This document shows positions 40,868 to 50,134 of a stretch of 64,000 nucleotides of DNA, in pieces. The stretch is from Lactobacillus huangpiensis (GTDB lineage Bacteria; Bacillota; Bacilli; Lactobacillales; Lactobacillaceae), in contig NZ_BPPA01000006.1 of NCBI RefSeq assembly GCF_019972815.1, positions 124,001 to 188,000 of the forward strand. Direction: 5' to 3'. The position numbers were made by a program, and so were the translations under genes. Every line of letters begins with the position of its first letter. Positions within the stretch are counted from its first letter, which is position 1. Under the pieces are notes generated by a model. That model did not search any database. It worked only from the letters and a program-made list of their open reading frames with translations, and was not told where the DNA came from.

Positions 40868-41679
40868 CGGCGATACAGCTCCTTATACTTAAATCCTGGA
40901 ACATCGCCAAACCACTTTTTAATTAAGCGATTATATTCACCATTATGCTGCATCTCAAGAACTGCCTTGTCTACAGCTTCAGTAAATGAGGTTTGTCCCT
41001 TATTAACCGCAACACCGTATGGTTCAACAGTAAAAGTGCCGCCACGAACTTCGTAGCCCGGATTTTGAACTGCTAACCCAAACAAAATTCCGTTATCAGT
41101 AGTTAATGCATCCCCCTGATGTGATTTTAAAGCGTTCATTGCCTGAGCATAGTCTTGCAACTCAATTACTTTTGCTCTTGGTGCCACCTTTTTAATGTTA
41201 TCGACTGAGTTTGCGCCTACAACACCGATAACTGTCTTACCATTAAGATCTTTTGTACTCTTGATTGAAGAATCTTTAGGAACTAAAAGTGACTGACCAG
41301 CATCAAAGTATGACTTTGAAAAAGAAATAATCTTTTTACGCTCTGGCGTGATTGACATCGTGGCTATAACGGCATCGACATTTCCATTCTTTAAAAGTGG
41401 AATTCTGGACTGAGATGTTGTTGTAACAAACTCAGCTTTCCCTTGAGGTCCTAATATATGCTTTGTAATATGCTTTGCCATATCAACATCAAAACCCTTT
41501 TGTTGGCCGTCCTTTACATCAATTAAGCCAAAAAGTTTAACATCACCTTTAACGCCCCAAACAATAGTATTTGATTTCTTGGCATTATTTAAAACAGATT
41601 GGTCACTAAGACTTTTACCACAACCGGTTAGCATTAAAATACATGCTAATAAAGGAAGTAGCCAAAATTTCTTTTTCAT
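40864..41679 (-). CDS. Polar amino-acid ABC transporter, substrate-binding lipoprotein
   Basis: A 271-residue family 3 solute-binding protein with lipobox LTGC and the fold landmarks GFDVDMAKHI, ATMSITPERKKIISFS and DGNI-type hinge region. Relatives bind glutamine, glutamate, cystine or other polar amino acids. In some gut Firmicutes, transporters of this type import fructoselysine. That role is possible here because of the frl genes immediately downstream, but is not shown. Confidence 0.88.
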   Translation of the reverse strand: MKKKFWLLPLLACILMLTGCGKSLSDQSVLNNAKKSNTIVWGVKGDVKLFGLIDVKDGQQKGFDVDMAKHITKHILGPQGKAEFVTTTSQSRIPLLKNGNVDAVIATMSITPERKKIISFSKSYFDAGQSLLVPKDSSIKSTKDLNGKTVIGVVGANSVDNIKKVAPRAKVIELQDYAQAMNALKSHQGDALTTDNGILFGLAVQNPGYEVRGGTFTVEPYGVAVNKGQTSFTEAVDKAVLEMQHNGEYNRLIKKWFGDVPGFKYKELYRR

Positions 41680-41690
41680 AATTGGCCTCC

Positions 41691-42428
41691 TTAGTGAGAA
41701 ATAATTTTACTCAAAAATTGTTGTGCCCGCTCCGTCTTAGGCTGCTTAAAGAAGCTCTCGCTATCATCATCCTCAACAATTCGGCCTTGATCCATAAAGA
41801 TAACTCTATTTGCTACCTCTTTAGCAAAGCCCATTTCGTGAGTAACAATTAATGAAGTCATACCACTTTCATTGGTAACCTTCTTCATAACTTGTAAAAC
41901 ATCATCAATCATTTCCGGATCAAGAGCAGATGTTGGTTCATCATATAAAATAAGTTTTGGTCTCATTGCCAGCGTTCTGGCAATAGCAACACGCTGTTTT
42001 TGACCACCGGAAATTTGTGAAGGCATATTATGTGCCCATTTGCGTAGCCCAACCATATCAAGTAAATCTAATGCCTGTTTTTTATTTTCTTCTTCAGGCA
42101 TGTGACTTACTATTCTGGGAGCCAGCATAATATTTTCCAATACATCTTTATTCTTATACAAATTAAAATGCTGGAAAACCATCCCAACATCACTACGTAA
42201 GATGTTGAGGTTTGTCTTTGGATCTGAAAGATCGTGACCGTTAACTACTAACTTACCTTTCTGGATTGACTCAAGACCATTTACGGTCCGTACTAAAGTA
42301 CTTTTACCTGAACCAGATGGTCCAATCAGAACCACCGTTTCACCTTCATCAATCTCTAAATTAATGTCGTGCAGTGCATGAAAATGGCCATAAAATTTTT
42401 GCACGTCATGGAACTCTATCATCGACAT
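41691..42428 (-). CDS. Polar amino-acid ABC transporter ATPase (GlnQ-like)
   Basis: A 245-residue ATPase with Walker A GPSGSGKST, signature ISGGQKQR, Walker B LILYDEPTSALDP and the H-loop VTHEMGFAKEVA. The start at 42428 is chosen because AAAGGGG lies 8 bp before it; two upstream ATGs lack spacing. It is the first gene of the importer operon. Confidence 0.9.
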   Translation of the reverse strand: MSMIEFHDVQKFYGHFHALHDINLEIDEGETVVLIGPSGSGKSTLVRTVNGLESIQKGKLVVNGHDLSDPKTNLNILRSDVGMVFQHFNLYKNKDVLENIMLAPRIVSHMPEEENKKQALDLLDMVGLRKWAHNMPSQISGGQKQRVAIARTLAMRPKLILYDEPTSALDPEMIDDVLQVMKKVTNESGMTSLIVTHEMGFAKEVANRVIFMDQGRIVEDDDSESFFKQPKTERAQQFLSKIISH

Positions 42429-42760
42429 TGTCATCGCCCCTTTCATAATCAATGCATGAAATAATAAGTTGTAGAATCTATTTTACTATAACCGTTAAGA
42501 ATTTTAAAAGTAATACAGTGTTTTTAATAAAAATTTATAGAAAGATCTGTTTAATTCACATTGGCTTTGAAGTCATTTAGTTGGCGCTATGACAGGAAAG
42601 TACAATAATAAAAAGCCTTTTTGTATGTTCATTAATGACAATTTATTGTCAGAAATTGCCATTTATAATTAAAATTATCTGTGAAAAATATACTCTTATT
42701 TGCATTTTTTTCTTTCAAAAATAGTTCGACTAGCATACACTCTAACTAAGGAGAAAACTT
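42429..42760. other. Intergenic region with a 7-2-7 palindrome
   Basis: About 330 bp between divergent operons. A palindrome TGACAATTTATTGTCA lies at 42636-42651, about 110 bp before the msrC start, and could be an operator. A TATAGT -10 for the ATPase gene is plausible near 42490 on the minus strand. No gene or RNA is apparent. Confidence 0.45.
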
Positions 42761-43210
42761 ATGGATAAAGAAAGAAATTATAAATTACTTTTAAAACAAG
42801 CCGGCAGTCTTCTGCAAGGCGAAAACGATTTAATTGCCAACATGAGTAACATTAGTGCACTGCTTTTTAATGGGTTACCCAAAGTAAGTTATGCCGGATT
42901 TTATCGCTTTCAAGAGCAAGAGCTTATTTTAGGACCCTTTCAAGGACCGGTCGCCTGCATGCATATTCAGTTAGGAAAGGGTGTCTGCGGCGCAGCTGCA
43001 CAAACCGGTCAAACTCAAATTGTTCCGGATGTTCATAAGTTTAGAGGTCATATTGCCTGCGATGCCAATACCAATTCAGAAATCGTTGTTCCCATTATCC
43101 ACAATAAAAAACTTGTCGCTGTTCTTGACCTTGACAGCAATGACTTTGACAGATTTGATCAAATTGATGCTCAATATTTATCAAAAATAGCAGAACTACT
43201 ATTTAATTAA
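42761..43210 (+). CDS. msrC: Free methionine-(R)-sulfoxide reductase, GAF domain
   Basis: A 149-residue GAF-domain enzyme (fRMsr) that reduces free methionine-R-sulfoxide with thioredoxin, protecting the methionine pool from oxidation. The three functional cysteines are at 66, 76 and 100 (VACMHI, GVCGAA, HIACDA), with the same spacing as in the E. coli enzyme, and the SEIVVPI segment follows. AAGGAG precedes the ATG. It is monocistronic. Confidence 0.92.
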   Translation: MDKERNYKLLLKQAGSLLQGENDLIANMSNISALLFNGLPKVSYAGFYRFQEQELILGPFQGPVACMHIQLGKGVCGAAAQTGQTQIVPDVHKFRGHIACDANTNSEIVVPIIHNKKLVAVLDLDSNDFDRFDQIDAQYLSKIAELLFN

Positions 43211-43237
43211 GCGAAAGAAATAATCTTGCATAAAATA

Positions 43238-43278
43238 AAAGACCAATAAATCATCTTTTAAATGACTTATTGGTCTTT
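43238..43278. terminator. Bidirectional terminator between msrC and the P-type ATPase
   Basis: A 12-bp stem (AAAGACCAATAA and complement) extended by an inner TCAT/ATGA pairing, flanked by A-run and T-rich sequence. Confidence 0.85.
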
Positions 43279-43331
43279 GTAACTTATAAACGACTTTAGA
43301 TCTCTATCGAAAAAGTGTTCGTTTCACTTTT

Positions 43332-46001
43332 TTATTTTTTACCGGAGAGACGCTGAAATCCCTTCACAATTTCTACTATTAAAATCATACAAATTCCAGC
43401 TCCCAAAACTATTAACCATTGTGTTGAATTTAATTCCGTGACATCAAAGAACTTTGTCATAAATGGTAATTCAACTGCTGCCATGACAATAGCTGAAATC
43501 AAGATTGCCCAATTAAACCACTTATTAGCAAATGTCCTCTTAGAAAAAATTGATTGATGAATATACTTAGAATTAAAAGCATGAAATAGTTGAATAAGTC
43601 CTAATGTAAGAAAGGCCATTGTCAGAGCATCAGCGTGTTGCAGATTGGCATTACCCCTGTGAGGGCCAAAGTTTAAGCCTAGTTGATAAGTAGTTAAAAC
43701 AATGACACCTTCGAGTATTCCTTGGTAAACAATTGAGCTGGCAACGCCACCGCTAAAGAAGTTTGATTTCTTACCCCGAGGCGTACGCTTCATAATACCT
43801 TTTTCAACTGGTTCAAGTCCCAAGGCAATAGCTGGTAAAGTATCTGTCACCAAGTTAATCCACAGCAATTGTACTGGAGCTAAAATATCCCAACCCAGCA
43901 TGGTCATCATAAATACTGTTAAAACTTCCCCGACATTACAACTCATGAGGTAAAGAATGGCTTTTTGAATATTGCTAAAGACCTTGCGTCCTTGTTTAAC
44001 TGCTTCAACAATAGTTGCAAAGTTGTCGTCTGCTAAAACCATATCACTGGCACCTTTTGACACTTCTGTACCAGTGATGCCCATACCAATTCCAATATCA
44101 GCTTGCTTTAAACTAGGTGCGTCGTTAACTCCGTCCCCTGTCATAGCCACAATTTTGCCTTGGGCTTGCCAGGCCTTAACGATACGAACTTTGTGTTCTG
44201 GAGAAACCCTGGCATAAACATCAAAATCAGCTACATGCTTTTCCAGATATTCATCACTAAATTCATCCAGCTGTGCACCGGTAACTACCCGCTCATCTTG
44301 GCCAGGCTTCAAAATGCCCAGTCTTTCTGCAATTGCCTGAGCAGTGACTTGAAAGTCACCTGTAATCATAACTGTTCTAATACCGGCACTGTGAGCTTCT
44401 TTAATAGCCTCTTTTGCTTCAGGACGCTCTGGGTCTATCATCCCCACCAAGCCAGCAAAAATCAAGTCCTGCTCAACATTATCAGTTGTAGGATCATCAT
44501 ATAATTGTTCAACTGGTTTATAGGCTAACCCCAAAACTCTCAACGCATTTTTAGCCATATTTTGATTTGAAAGCATAATTTCATCTTTTTGCTTCTCAGT
44601 GATCTCACTGACTTTACCATCAAGTTCAATCCGCGTTACTCTTTTAAGCAGTTGATCTGGAGCTCCTTTAACTGCTACAAAATATTGTCCATTGTTCTCA
44701 TTAATAGTACTCATTAATTTACGACCGGAATCAAACGGAACTTCCTGGAGTCTCTGATGATTTGCAAGCAAATTATGCACATCAATTTTTTGATCAAGCG
44801 CATACTGAACCAATGCAGTTTCAGTTGGATCACCCAACAATTGATTATTATCGTCAAGTTTTGAATCATTAGCTAAAACCATTGCCATTAAAGCATGATT
44901 ATCAGTACTGATTCTATTGGAAGAATTATGAACCTGGTTATCATAATAAACCTGTTCAACTGTCATTTTATTTTGAGTTAATGTACCTGTTTTATCAGAG
45001 CAGATAATATCTGTAGCTCCTAAAGTTTCCACTGCTGGCAACTTACGCACAATCGAATTGTGCTTAGCCATTACCTGAGTACCAAGAGCCAAAATAATGG
45101 TTACAATTGCAGGCAAACCCTCCGGTATTGCAGCAACAGCAAGTGAAACTGCCACCAAGAACATATCAATTGCTAATTTATCTGTAGGTTCTGTTCCCTT
45201 TTTAGTAAAAAAGCCTACAACAAAGACTACAGCACAGATCAGCAGAATCATAATAGTTAGCGTTTTACCAAGCTGATTTAGATTACGCTTTAATGGCGTA
45301 TCCGTTTCATCAGTGTTGTTAAGCATTGTCGCAATCTTTCCGACTTCAGTATTCATACCTGTTTCAGTGACAATGCCTTCACCGCGACCGTAAGTAACAT
45401 TAGTATTAGCAAATGCCATATTATCTTGATCTGCTAGTGCTACTTTTTCTTCATTAATAGGTTCACTAGTTTTGTCAACCGGAACCGACTCGCCGGTTAA
45501 AGCTGATTCTTCAATTTTGAGACTTTTGGTAAGAGTCAAACGCAAATCTGCCGGTACAACATCACCCGCTTCAAGTAACACAACATCCCCAGGTACTAAT
45601 TCCGTACTTGGTATTTCTGCAATTTGGCCATCACGACGTACATGGGCGTTAGGAGTAGCCATTTTCTTTAAAGCATTAATTGCCTCCTCAGAACGTGTTT
45701 CTTGAAAAACGCCTAATACTGCGTTCAAAATGACCACAATCATGATTATTGCCGCATCTGTCCATTCTTGAGCTACAAAGCCTGAAAGCAACGCTGCAAC
45801 TATCAAAACAATAATCATAAAATCCTTAAACTGGGCTAAAAAACGTTGCCAAATGCTGATTTTCTTTTTGCTCGTCAAACTATTAGAGCCATATTTTGTA
45901 CGCAATTCTTCTATTTGGTTTACGCTTAATCCTTGACTTGATGATGTTTCTAACTCTTGAGCTACATCTTCAATCTTTTGATTGTAAAAATTCTGGGGCA
46001 T
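43332..46001 (-). CDS. Cation-transporting P-type ATPase (P2A, Ca2+/Mn2+ type)
   Basis: An 889-residue P2A ATPase like Listeria LMCA1 and L. lactis YoaB. It has the N-terminal actuator domain with TGES (169-172), PEGLP in membrane helix 4 (293-297), the phosphorylated Asp336 in DKTGTLT, the TGDGVNDAPSL hinge, and NLVTDTLPAIAL in helix 6. The ATG has GGAGG upstream. A yybP-ykoY riboswitch with terminator lies in its leader, which argues for manganese control and export of excess Mn2+ (or Ca2+). It is monocistronic. Confidence 0.93.
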   Translation of the reverse strand: MPQNFYNQKIEDVAQELETSSSQGLSVNQIEELRTKYGSNSLTSKKKISIWQRFLAQFKDFMIIVLIVAALLSGFVAQEWTDAAIIMIVVILNAVLGVFQETRSEEAINALKKMATPNAHVRRDGQIAEIPSTELVPGDVVLLEAGDVVPADLRLTLTKSLKIEESALTGESVPVDKTSEPINEEKVALADQDNMAFANTNVTYGRGEGIVTETGMNTEVGKIATMLNNTDETDTPLKRNLNQLGKTLTIMILLICAVVFVVGFFTKKGTEPTDKLAIDMFLVAVSLAVAAIPEGLPAIVTIILALGTQVMAKHNSIVRKLPAVETLGATDIICSDKTGTLTQNKMTVEQVYYDNQVHNSSNRISTDNHALMAMVLANDSKLDDNNQLLGDPTETALVQYALDQKIDVHNLLANHQRLQEVPFDSGRKLMSTINENNGQYFVAVKGAPDQLLKRVTRIELDGKVSEITEKQKDEIMLSNQNMAKNALRVLGLAYKPVEQLYDDPTTDNVEQDLIFAGLVGMIDPERPEAKEAIKEAHSAGIRTVMITGDFQVTAQAIAERLGILKPGQDERVVTGAQLDEFSDEYLEKHVADFDVYARVSPEHKVRIVKAWQAQGKIVAMTGDGVNDAPSLKQADIGIGMGITGTEVSKGASDMVLADDNFATIVEAVKQGRKVFSNIQKAILYLMSCNVGEVLTVFMMTMLGWDILAPVQLLWINLVTDTLPAIALGLEPVEKGIMKRTPRGKKSNFFSGGVASSIVYQGILEGVIVLTTYQLGLNFGPHRGNANLQHADALTMAFLTLGLIQLFHAFNSKYIHQSIFSKRTFANKWFNWAILISAIVMAAVELPFMTKFFDVTELNSTQWLIVLGAGICMILIVEIVKGFQRLSGKK

Positions 46002-46018
46002 TGTTACCTCCTAATAAC

Positions 46019-46055
46019 AAAAAAGAGACTTATATGTACAACACACACAAGTCTC
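46019..46055 (-). terminator. Riboswitch-controlled terminator
   Basis: Stem GAGACTT/AAGTCTC with a 17-nt loop and six T residues, between the aptamer and the ATPase ribosome binding site. It is the expression platform of the yybP-ykoY element. Confidence 0.8.
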
Positions 46056-46128
46056 ACTATTTAAGATAAGTCCAGAAGTATTTCTTCGGGTGTTGGGCTT
46101 ATCGCAAGTAATTGCTGTTACTCCCTTA
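46050..46128 (-). ncRNA. yybP-ykoY family (Mn2+) riboswitch aptamer
   Basis: The leader reads AAGGGAGTAA at the 5' side, then GATAAG, an internal loop CCCAACACCC, GAAG, a 5-nt loop, CTTC, TGGA and CTTATC. This reproduces the paired helices and the conserved CAA-containing internal loop of the yybP-ykoY motif, which binds Mn2+ (with Mg2+) and turns on Mn exporters. A terminator follows, before a P2A ATPase, the same gene pairing known for L. lactis yoaB. The outer P1 helix partner was not resolved by eye, so the boundaries are approximate. Confidence 0.8.
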
Positions 46129-46202
46129 TGATGATTCTTATTATAAATAAAATTATTGTTTTTAACAAGAATAAGGCTAATTAAATTAACCGAATAAAAA
46201 GC

Positions 46203-46239
46203 AAAAACATAGCTTCTCTTATTAAGAAACTATGTTTTT
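46203..46239 (-). terminator. Terminator of the phosphoketolase gene
   Basis: Stem AAAAACATAG/CTATGTTTTT with an inner TTCT/AAGAA pairing, 13 bp after the xfp stop; T5 follows on the minus strand. Confidence 0.8.
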
Positions 46240-46251
46240 AACTAACAATAT

Positions 46252-48654
46252 TTACTTGAAACCTGTCCATTTCCATTCAGTAACTTCAGGCATATCTTTA
46301 CCATTATCACGAATGTATTGGTGGTGTTTTGCAAGCAATCTGTCCATTTCTGCCACAAAGCCAGCACTCTTTTCAGCGTAACGAGGAACACTTAAAATGG
46401 CATCCTTTGCTAAATGGAATCTATCAAGTTCGTTAACCACCCTCATATCAAACGGTGTAGTAATATCTCCTTCTTCTTCATAACAATGAATATGAACATT
46501 GCCACGCTTGCGACCAAACCAAATGGATTGCATCATTGCCTTATAGCCATGCCATGCAAAGATTACTGGCACATCGCTTGGGAATAATTCAGCAAATTCT
46601 TCATCAGAAATTGCTTCTGGGTTATCCTTAGTATTCATCAATTTCATAACGTCAATTACGTTAATATAACGAATCTTGAGATCAGGGAAATTCTTATGCA
46701 AAATGTCAATTGCAGCAAGAGATTCCATTGTCGGTTCCGTTTCAGTTGAAGCAAATACAACATCAGGCTTAGCATTTTGGTCAGTCGATGCCCAATCAAT
46801 GTATGATAAGCCGTGGTTTGCAATACGAGTTGCTTCATCAATTGAGAACCACTGAGGTCTTTCCTGCTTTGAAGTAACCAAAATGTTGATGCATTCACGA
46901 TCGCTGAAAGCTTTTTGTGAAATAGCGAGTAATGAATTAGTATCAGCTGGTAAATACTCATGAACTAAATCTGGACGATTCTTTTCATACATGTGAGTCA
47001 AGACACCTGGGTCTTGGTGAGTATAACCATTATGATCTTGTTGGAAGACAGTTGAAGTTGCAATGAAGTTTAATGATGGATAATCCTTACGCCAATATTG
47101 TTCCTTAGCTTTTCTTAACCATTTCATGTGTTGAGTCAGCATTGAATCTACAACACGACCAAATGACTCATAAGTAGCAAAGAAACCATGACGACCTGAT
47201 AAAACGTAACCCTCAAGCCAGCCTTCGGCTTGGTGTTCTGATAATTGAGAGTCAATTAAACGACCACTTGGTGCCAAGTTTTCATCATTAGGTGTATGAA
47301 CGGAGCTTTCCCATTGCCGTTTTTGTTCATCAATAAACTTAAATAAGCGGTTAGACTTAGACTCATCTGGTCCAAAACCCCGGAAAGTATTTGGATTTAG
47401 TTCAGCAATTTCGTTCAAATATTTAGCCCATTCCGACATGTCTTCAGCTTCAATAGAACCTGGTTGATCAAATTTTAAGGCATACTTACGGTAATCAGGC
47501 AAACTAAGACGCTTAGCTTTCTCCCCACCTGCATTAGTGATTGGGTTCATGGCCATTCTGCTATCGCCAGTAACATTATCAGCCGTGACTATTTCAGTTG
47601 GAACGCCATTTTCATCGAATAACTCTTCCGGTTTATAACTCTTAAGCCAATCAACCAGCATATCTTTATGTTCCATGTCATTTTGAGCGACTGGAATTGG
47701 AATCTGATGAGCCCTAAATGAGTTTTCAATTGGATTACCATCAAGATCCTTCTTTGGACCTGTCCAACCCTTTGGTACACGGAAAATGATCATTGGCCAA
47801 TGCGGCAAAGTTTCATCATTATTCTCACGAGCATTCTTTTGAATAGCCTTAATTTCTTCAATCACGTTATCCATCAATTTAGCCATTTCTTCATGAATCT
47901 GCATGTGGTCTTTATAGCCATCAAACTCGCCGCCCTTGTATGCAGAAATAATATAAGGATGCCAGCCCATGCCTTCAAAATACTTGGTCAATTCTTCATC
48001 TGACATTCTAGAAACAATAGTCGGATTTGAAATCTTGAAACCATTAATTTGCAATATTGGTAAAACTGCCCCATCTTTGATAGGGTTAATAAACTTATCA
48101 CTAAACCAGCTAGCTGCAAGAGGACCTGTTTCAGCCTCGCCATCACCAATTTCAACAGCCGCAATTACGTCAGGATTATCTAAAATTGCACCTGTGCCAT
48201 GAGAAAGAGAATAACCTAGTTCTCCACCTTCGTGCATCGAACCGGGGGTTTCAGGTGCAGCATGTGAAGCAGACCCGCCAGGGAAGCTGAAACGTTTAAA
48301 GAGCTTAGCCATCCCTTTTTCATCTTGTTGAATTTCAGGATAAAGTTCACTATAAGAACCATCAAGGTATGAATTAGATACCATAACCTGACCACCATGA
48401 CCTGAACCTTCAATATAGAACATATTTAGGCCATATTTTTTGATAACTCTATTTAAATGAGCATAAATAAAGTTTTGTGGTGAAATAGTACCCCAGTGAC
48501 CAATTGGTTTAGGCTTAACTTCACTTGCTTTCAAATCATGTTTTAATAATGGATTACTCATTAAGAAAAGCTGACCTACAGATAGATAATTTGCTGCACG
48601 CCAGTGAGCATCAACACTTTTGAGAAATTCTTTTGAGTCGTAATCAACTGCCAT
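46252..48654 (-). CDS. xfp: Xylulose-5-phosphate/fructose-6-phosphate phosphoketolase
   Basis: Thiamine-diphosphate enzyme that cleaves xylulose-5-phosphate (or fructose-6-phosphate) with phosphate to acetyl-phosphate and glyceraldehyde-3-phosphate (or erythrose-4-phosphate). The 800-residue product is full length, with [38 protein letters not shown] (cofactor binding) and the [13 protein letters not shown] segment. It has its own promoter. Nucleoside hydrolase and rpiA genes a few kb away fit a route from nucleoside ribose into this enzyme. Whether it serves pentoses only or glucose too depends on genes outside the window. Confidence 0.96.
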   Translation of the reverse strand: MAVDYDSKEFLKSVDAHWRAANYLSVGQLFLMSNPLLKHDLKASEVKPKPIGHWGTISPQNFIYAHLNRVIKKYGLNMFYIEGSGHGGQVMVSNSYLDGSYSELYPEIQQDEKGMAKLFKRFSFPGGSASHAAPETPGSMHEGGELGYSLSHGTGAILDNPDVIAAVEIGDGEAETGPLAASWFSDKFINPIKDGAVLPILQINGFKISNPTIVSRMSDEELTKYFEGMGWHPYIISAYKGGEFDGYKDHMQIHEEMAKLMDNVIEEIKAIQKNARENNDETLPHWPMIIFRVPKGWTGPKKDLDGNPIENSFRAHQIPIPVAQNDMEHKDMLVDWLKSYKPEELFDENGVPTEIVTADNVTGDSRMAMNPITNAGGEKAKRLSLPDYRKYALKFDQPGSIEAEDMSEWAKYLNEIAELNPNTFRGFGPDESKSNRLFKFIDEQKRQWESSVHTPNDENLAPSGRLIDSQLSEHQAEGWLEGYVLSGRHGFFATYESFGRVVDSMLTQHMKWLRKAKEQYWRKDYPSLNFIATSTVFQQDHNGYTHQDPGVLTHMYEKNRPDLVHEYLPADTNSLLAISQKAFSDRECINILVTSKQERPQWFSIDEATRIANHGLSYIDWASTDQNAKPDVVFASTETEPTMESLAAIDILHKNFPDLKIRYINVIDVMKLMNTKDNPEAISDEEFAELFPSDVPVIFAWHGYKAMMQSIWFGRKRGNVHIHCYEEEGDITTPFDMRVVNELDRFHLAKDAILSVPRYAEKSAGFVAEMDRLLAKHHQYIRDNGKDMPEVTEWKWTGFK

Positions 48655-48701
48655 TTTTATTCTCCCTTTTTAATATTTGCTAAAATTCATTTGATAAACA
48701 T

Positions 48702-48747
48702 ATTATAGCAAGTTTTTGTCAAAGTTCAACCATTTTGAAAATTGGTT
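48702..48747 (-). promoter_or_regulatory. xfp promoter with overlapping inverted repeat
   Basis: Minus-strand TTGAAC (48729-48724), 16-bp spacer and TATAAT (48707-48702). An imperfect palindrome with arms AACCA/TGGTT (48728-48747) abuts the -35 box and may be an operator. Confidence 0.6.
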
Positions 48748-48780
48748 CGTCCCAATTTCTAAAAAATAAGTGTTTAGTTA

Positions 48781-48886
48781 TTGTCGAGTAGATAATTAAT
48801 ACTATTATTATGGTATTTTTTATTTACAGATCAGCATATTTATGTTCAAATACTGATAAATACTTATTTTTTAAATTAAATACTGA
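48781..48886 (+). promoter_or_regulatory. Promoter of the DeoR gene with two AAATACTGA repeats
   Basis: Plus-strand TTGTCG (48781-48786), 16-bp spacer and TATTAT (48803-48808). Downstream are two direct copies of AAATACTGA at 48848-48856 and 48878-48886, exactly 30 bp apart (about three helical turns). They are candidate binding sites for the DeoR-type repressor encoded next. Confidence 0.5.
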
Positions 48887-48941
48887 AAAAGTGATTAAAC
48901 AATATTTATTCTAGTGCTAAATTAGGCACAGGAGAGGTAAA

Positions 48942-49706
48942 ATGACACAAGAAGAACGCCTGCGACAAATTAAGCAAATGCTTAATAAAGAAAATCATTT
49001 GAGTACTCGCAAGTTAGCTGATTATTTCAAAATTTCTTTTGATACAGCTAGACGAGATGTAGTTCGTTTAACTGCAACTGGACAAGCAATTCGTGTTCAT
49101 GGTGGATTAGTAGCGATAGACCGTAGTGATGTACCCAACTTCCTCATGAGAAGTCAAATAGATTCACCAGTTAAAACTAAAATGGCAAAAATGGCTCAAA
49201 GATTTATCCATCCTAACCAGTGTGACTTTATTGGTCCATCAACCACTTTAAAGAAATTATGTGAATTAATTTGTGGTACTGACTTGCAAATCGTTACTAA
49301 CTCAATTGATAATTCATTAGCTCTGATGCAATCTAAATTACCTAATGTAAGACTTCTTGGAGGCAAAATAGATAAGGAAGACAGATTTAATTACTCTGTT
49401 GATTCACTTGAACTTTTGCAAAAAATAAGTTTTAACACTGCTTTTGTTGGCACATCAAATGTTAGAAGCGATGGTATCTATTCAGCAAAAATGAGTGATT
49501 CAGAATTAATCAAGATCGCATGTTCAAGAGCTAAGCAAGTGGTTGTAATCGCAGAAAAATATAAATTTAATAGTCAAAATACTTCTCCTTACATGTCAAT
49601 TCCGCTTAATAAGATTGACGTTTTAATCACAGATTTGCCTTTATCTGAAAATTTCCAAAAAATTTTTTCACCAAAGACACAAATTATTTCGATATTGAGG
49701 AAGTGA
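48942..49706 (+). CDS. DeoR/GlpR family transcriptional regulator
   Basis: A 254-residue repressor with an N-terminal HTH (LSTRKLADYFKISFDTARRDV) and a sensor domain with IVTNSIDNSLAL, NVRLLGGKID and FVGTSNVRSDGIYS. GGAGAGG precedes the ATG. It is divergent from xfp, so a role in pentose-phosphate or nucleoside-sugar control is plausible. It shares the layout of the other DeoR gene in the window but the two differ clearly in sequence. Confidence 0.88.
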   Translation: MTQEERLRQIKQMLNKENHLSTRKLADYFKISFDTARRDVVRLTATGQAIRVHGGLVAIDRSDVPNFLMRSQIDSPVKTKMAKMAQRFIHPNQCDFIGPSTTLKKLCELICGTDLQIVTNSIDNSLALMQSKLPNVRLLGGKIDKEDRFNYSVDSLELLQKISFNTAFVGTSNVRSDGIYSAKMSDSELIKIACSRAKQVVVIAEKYKFNSQNTSPYMSIPLNKIDVLITDLPLSENFQKIFSPKTQIISILRK

Positions 49707-49710
49707 GGTT

Positions 49711-50080
49711 ATGAACAACTTTTTTTGATAGCTTATTTTCTAAAAAAAAGCAACTAATCGAAGAAGTTTATATAGATTTAGATCAGTTTTATAGGAGTTT
49801 CTACTCTAATATATATAATGAATTGAATATTAATAAATATAAGCAAATTCGTGATGCTATTGGTATGGTAATGCGTAAGTTTGACAGTCACGATCACCCA
49901 TTAGATTATACTGGTAAATTAGTATTGTATATTGAAGCTTGTGTCGCACTTCAGCATTTGCATTTAACAACCTTGCAGCAAAAACTTTTACATGATTTAG
50001 GTGAAAAAACTAAAAACATTAACTTAAATTTTGTTTATACTGGACGGATCACGGATATGCAACAATTTGGAAATGTTTGA
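49711..50080 (+). pseudogene. Small helical protein gene, frameshifted in a T7 tract near the start
   Basis: An ATG at 49711 with a GTGAGG site lies 4 bp after the DeoR gene, but the frame stops after five codons because of a run of seven T residues (49720-49726). Removing one T gives an open frame of about 122 codons starting MNNFFDSLFSKKKQ and continuing through the long frame that ends at 50080. Without correction, the first possible start is a TTG at 49823 (85 codons) with no ribosome site. The protein is helical, charged and unrecognised. The shift may be real decay, a slippage switch or a sequencing error. Confidence 0.6.
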
Positions 50081-50108
50081 TTTTCTTTTTTAAATAGAAT
50101 GTATCCCA

Positions 50109-50134
50109 AAAAAGCAGGCTTAAGCCTGCTTTTT
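50109..50134. terminator. Bidirectional terminator
   Basis: Stem AAAAAGCAGGC/GCCTGCTTTTT with a 4-nt loop, between the plus-strand small gene and the minus-strand GntR gene. Confidence 0.9.

Noticed and set aside
47800-48413. Several open frames opposite and within the phosphoketolase gene
   Set aside because: They lack ribosome sites and sit in alternative frames of a conserved gene.
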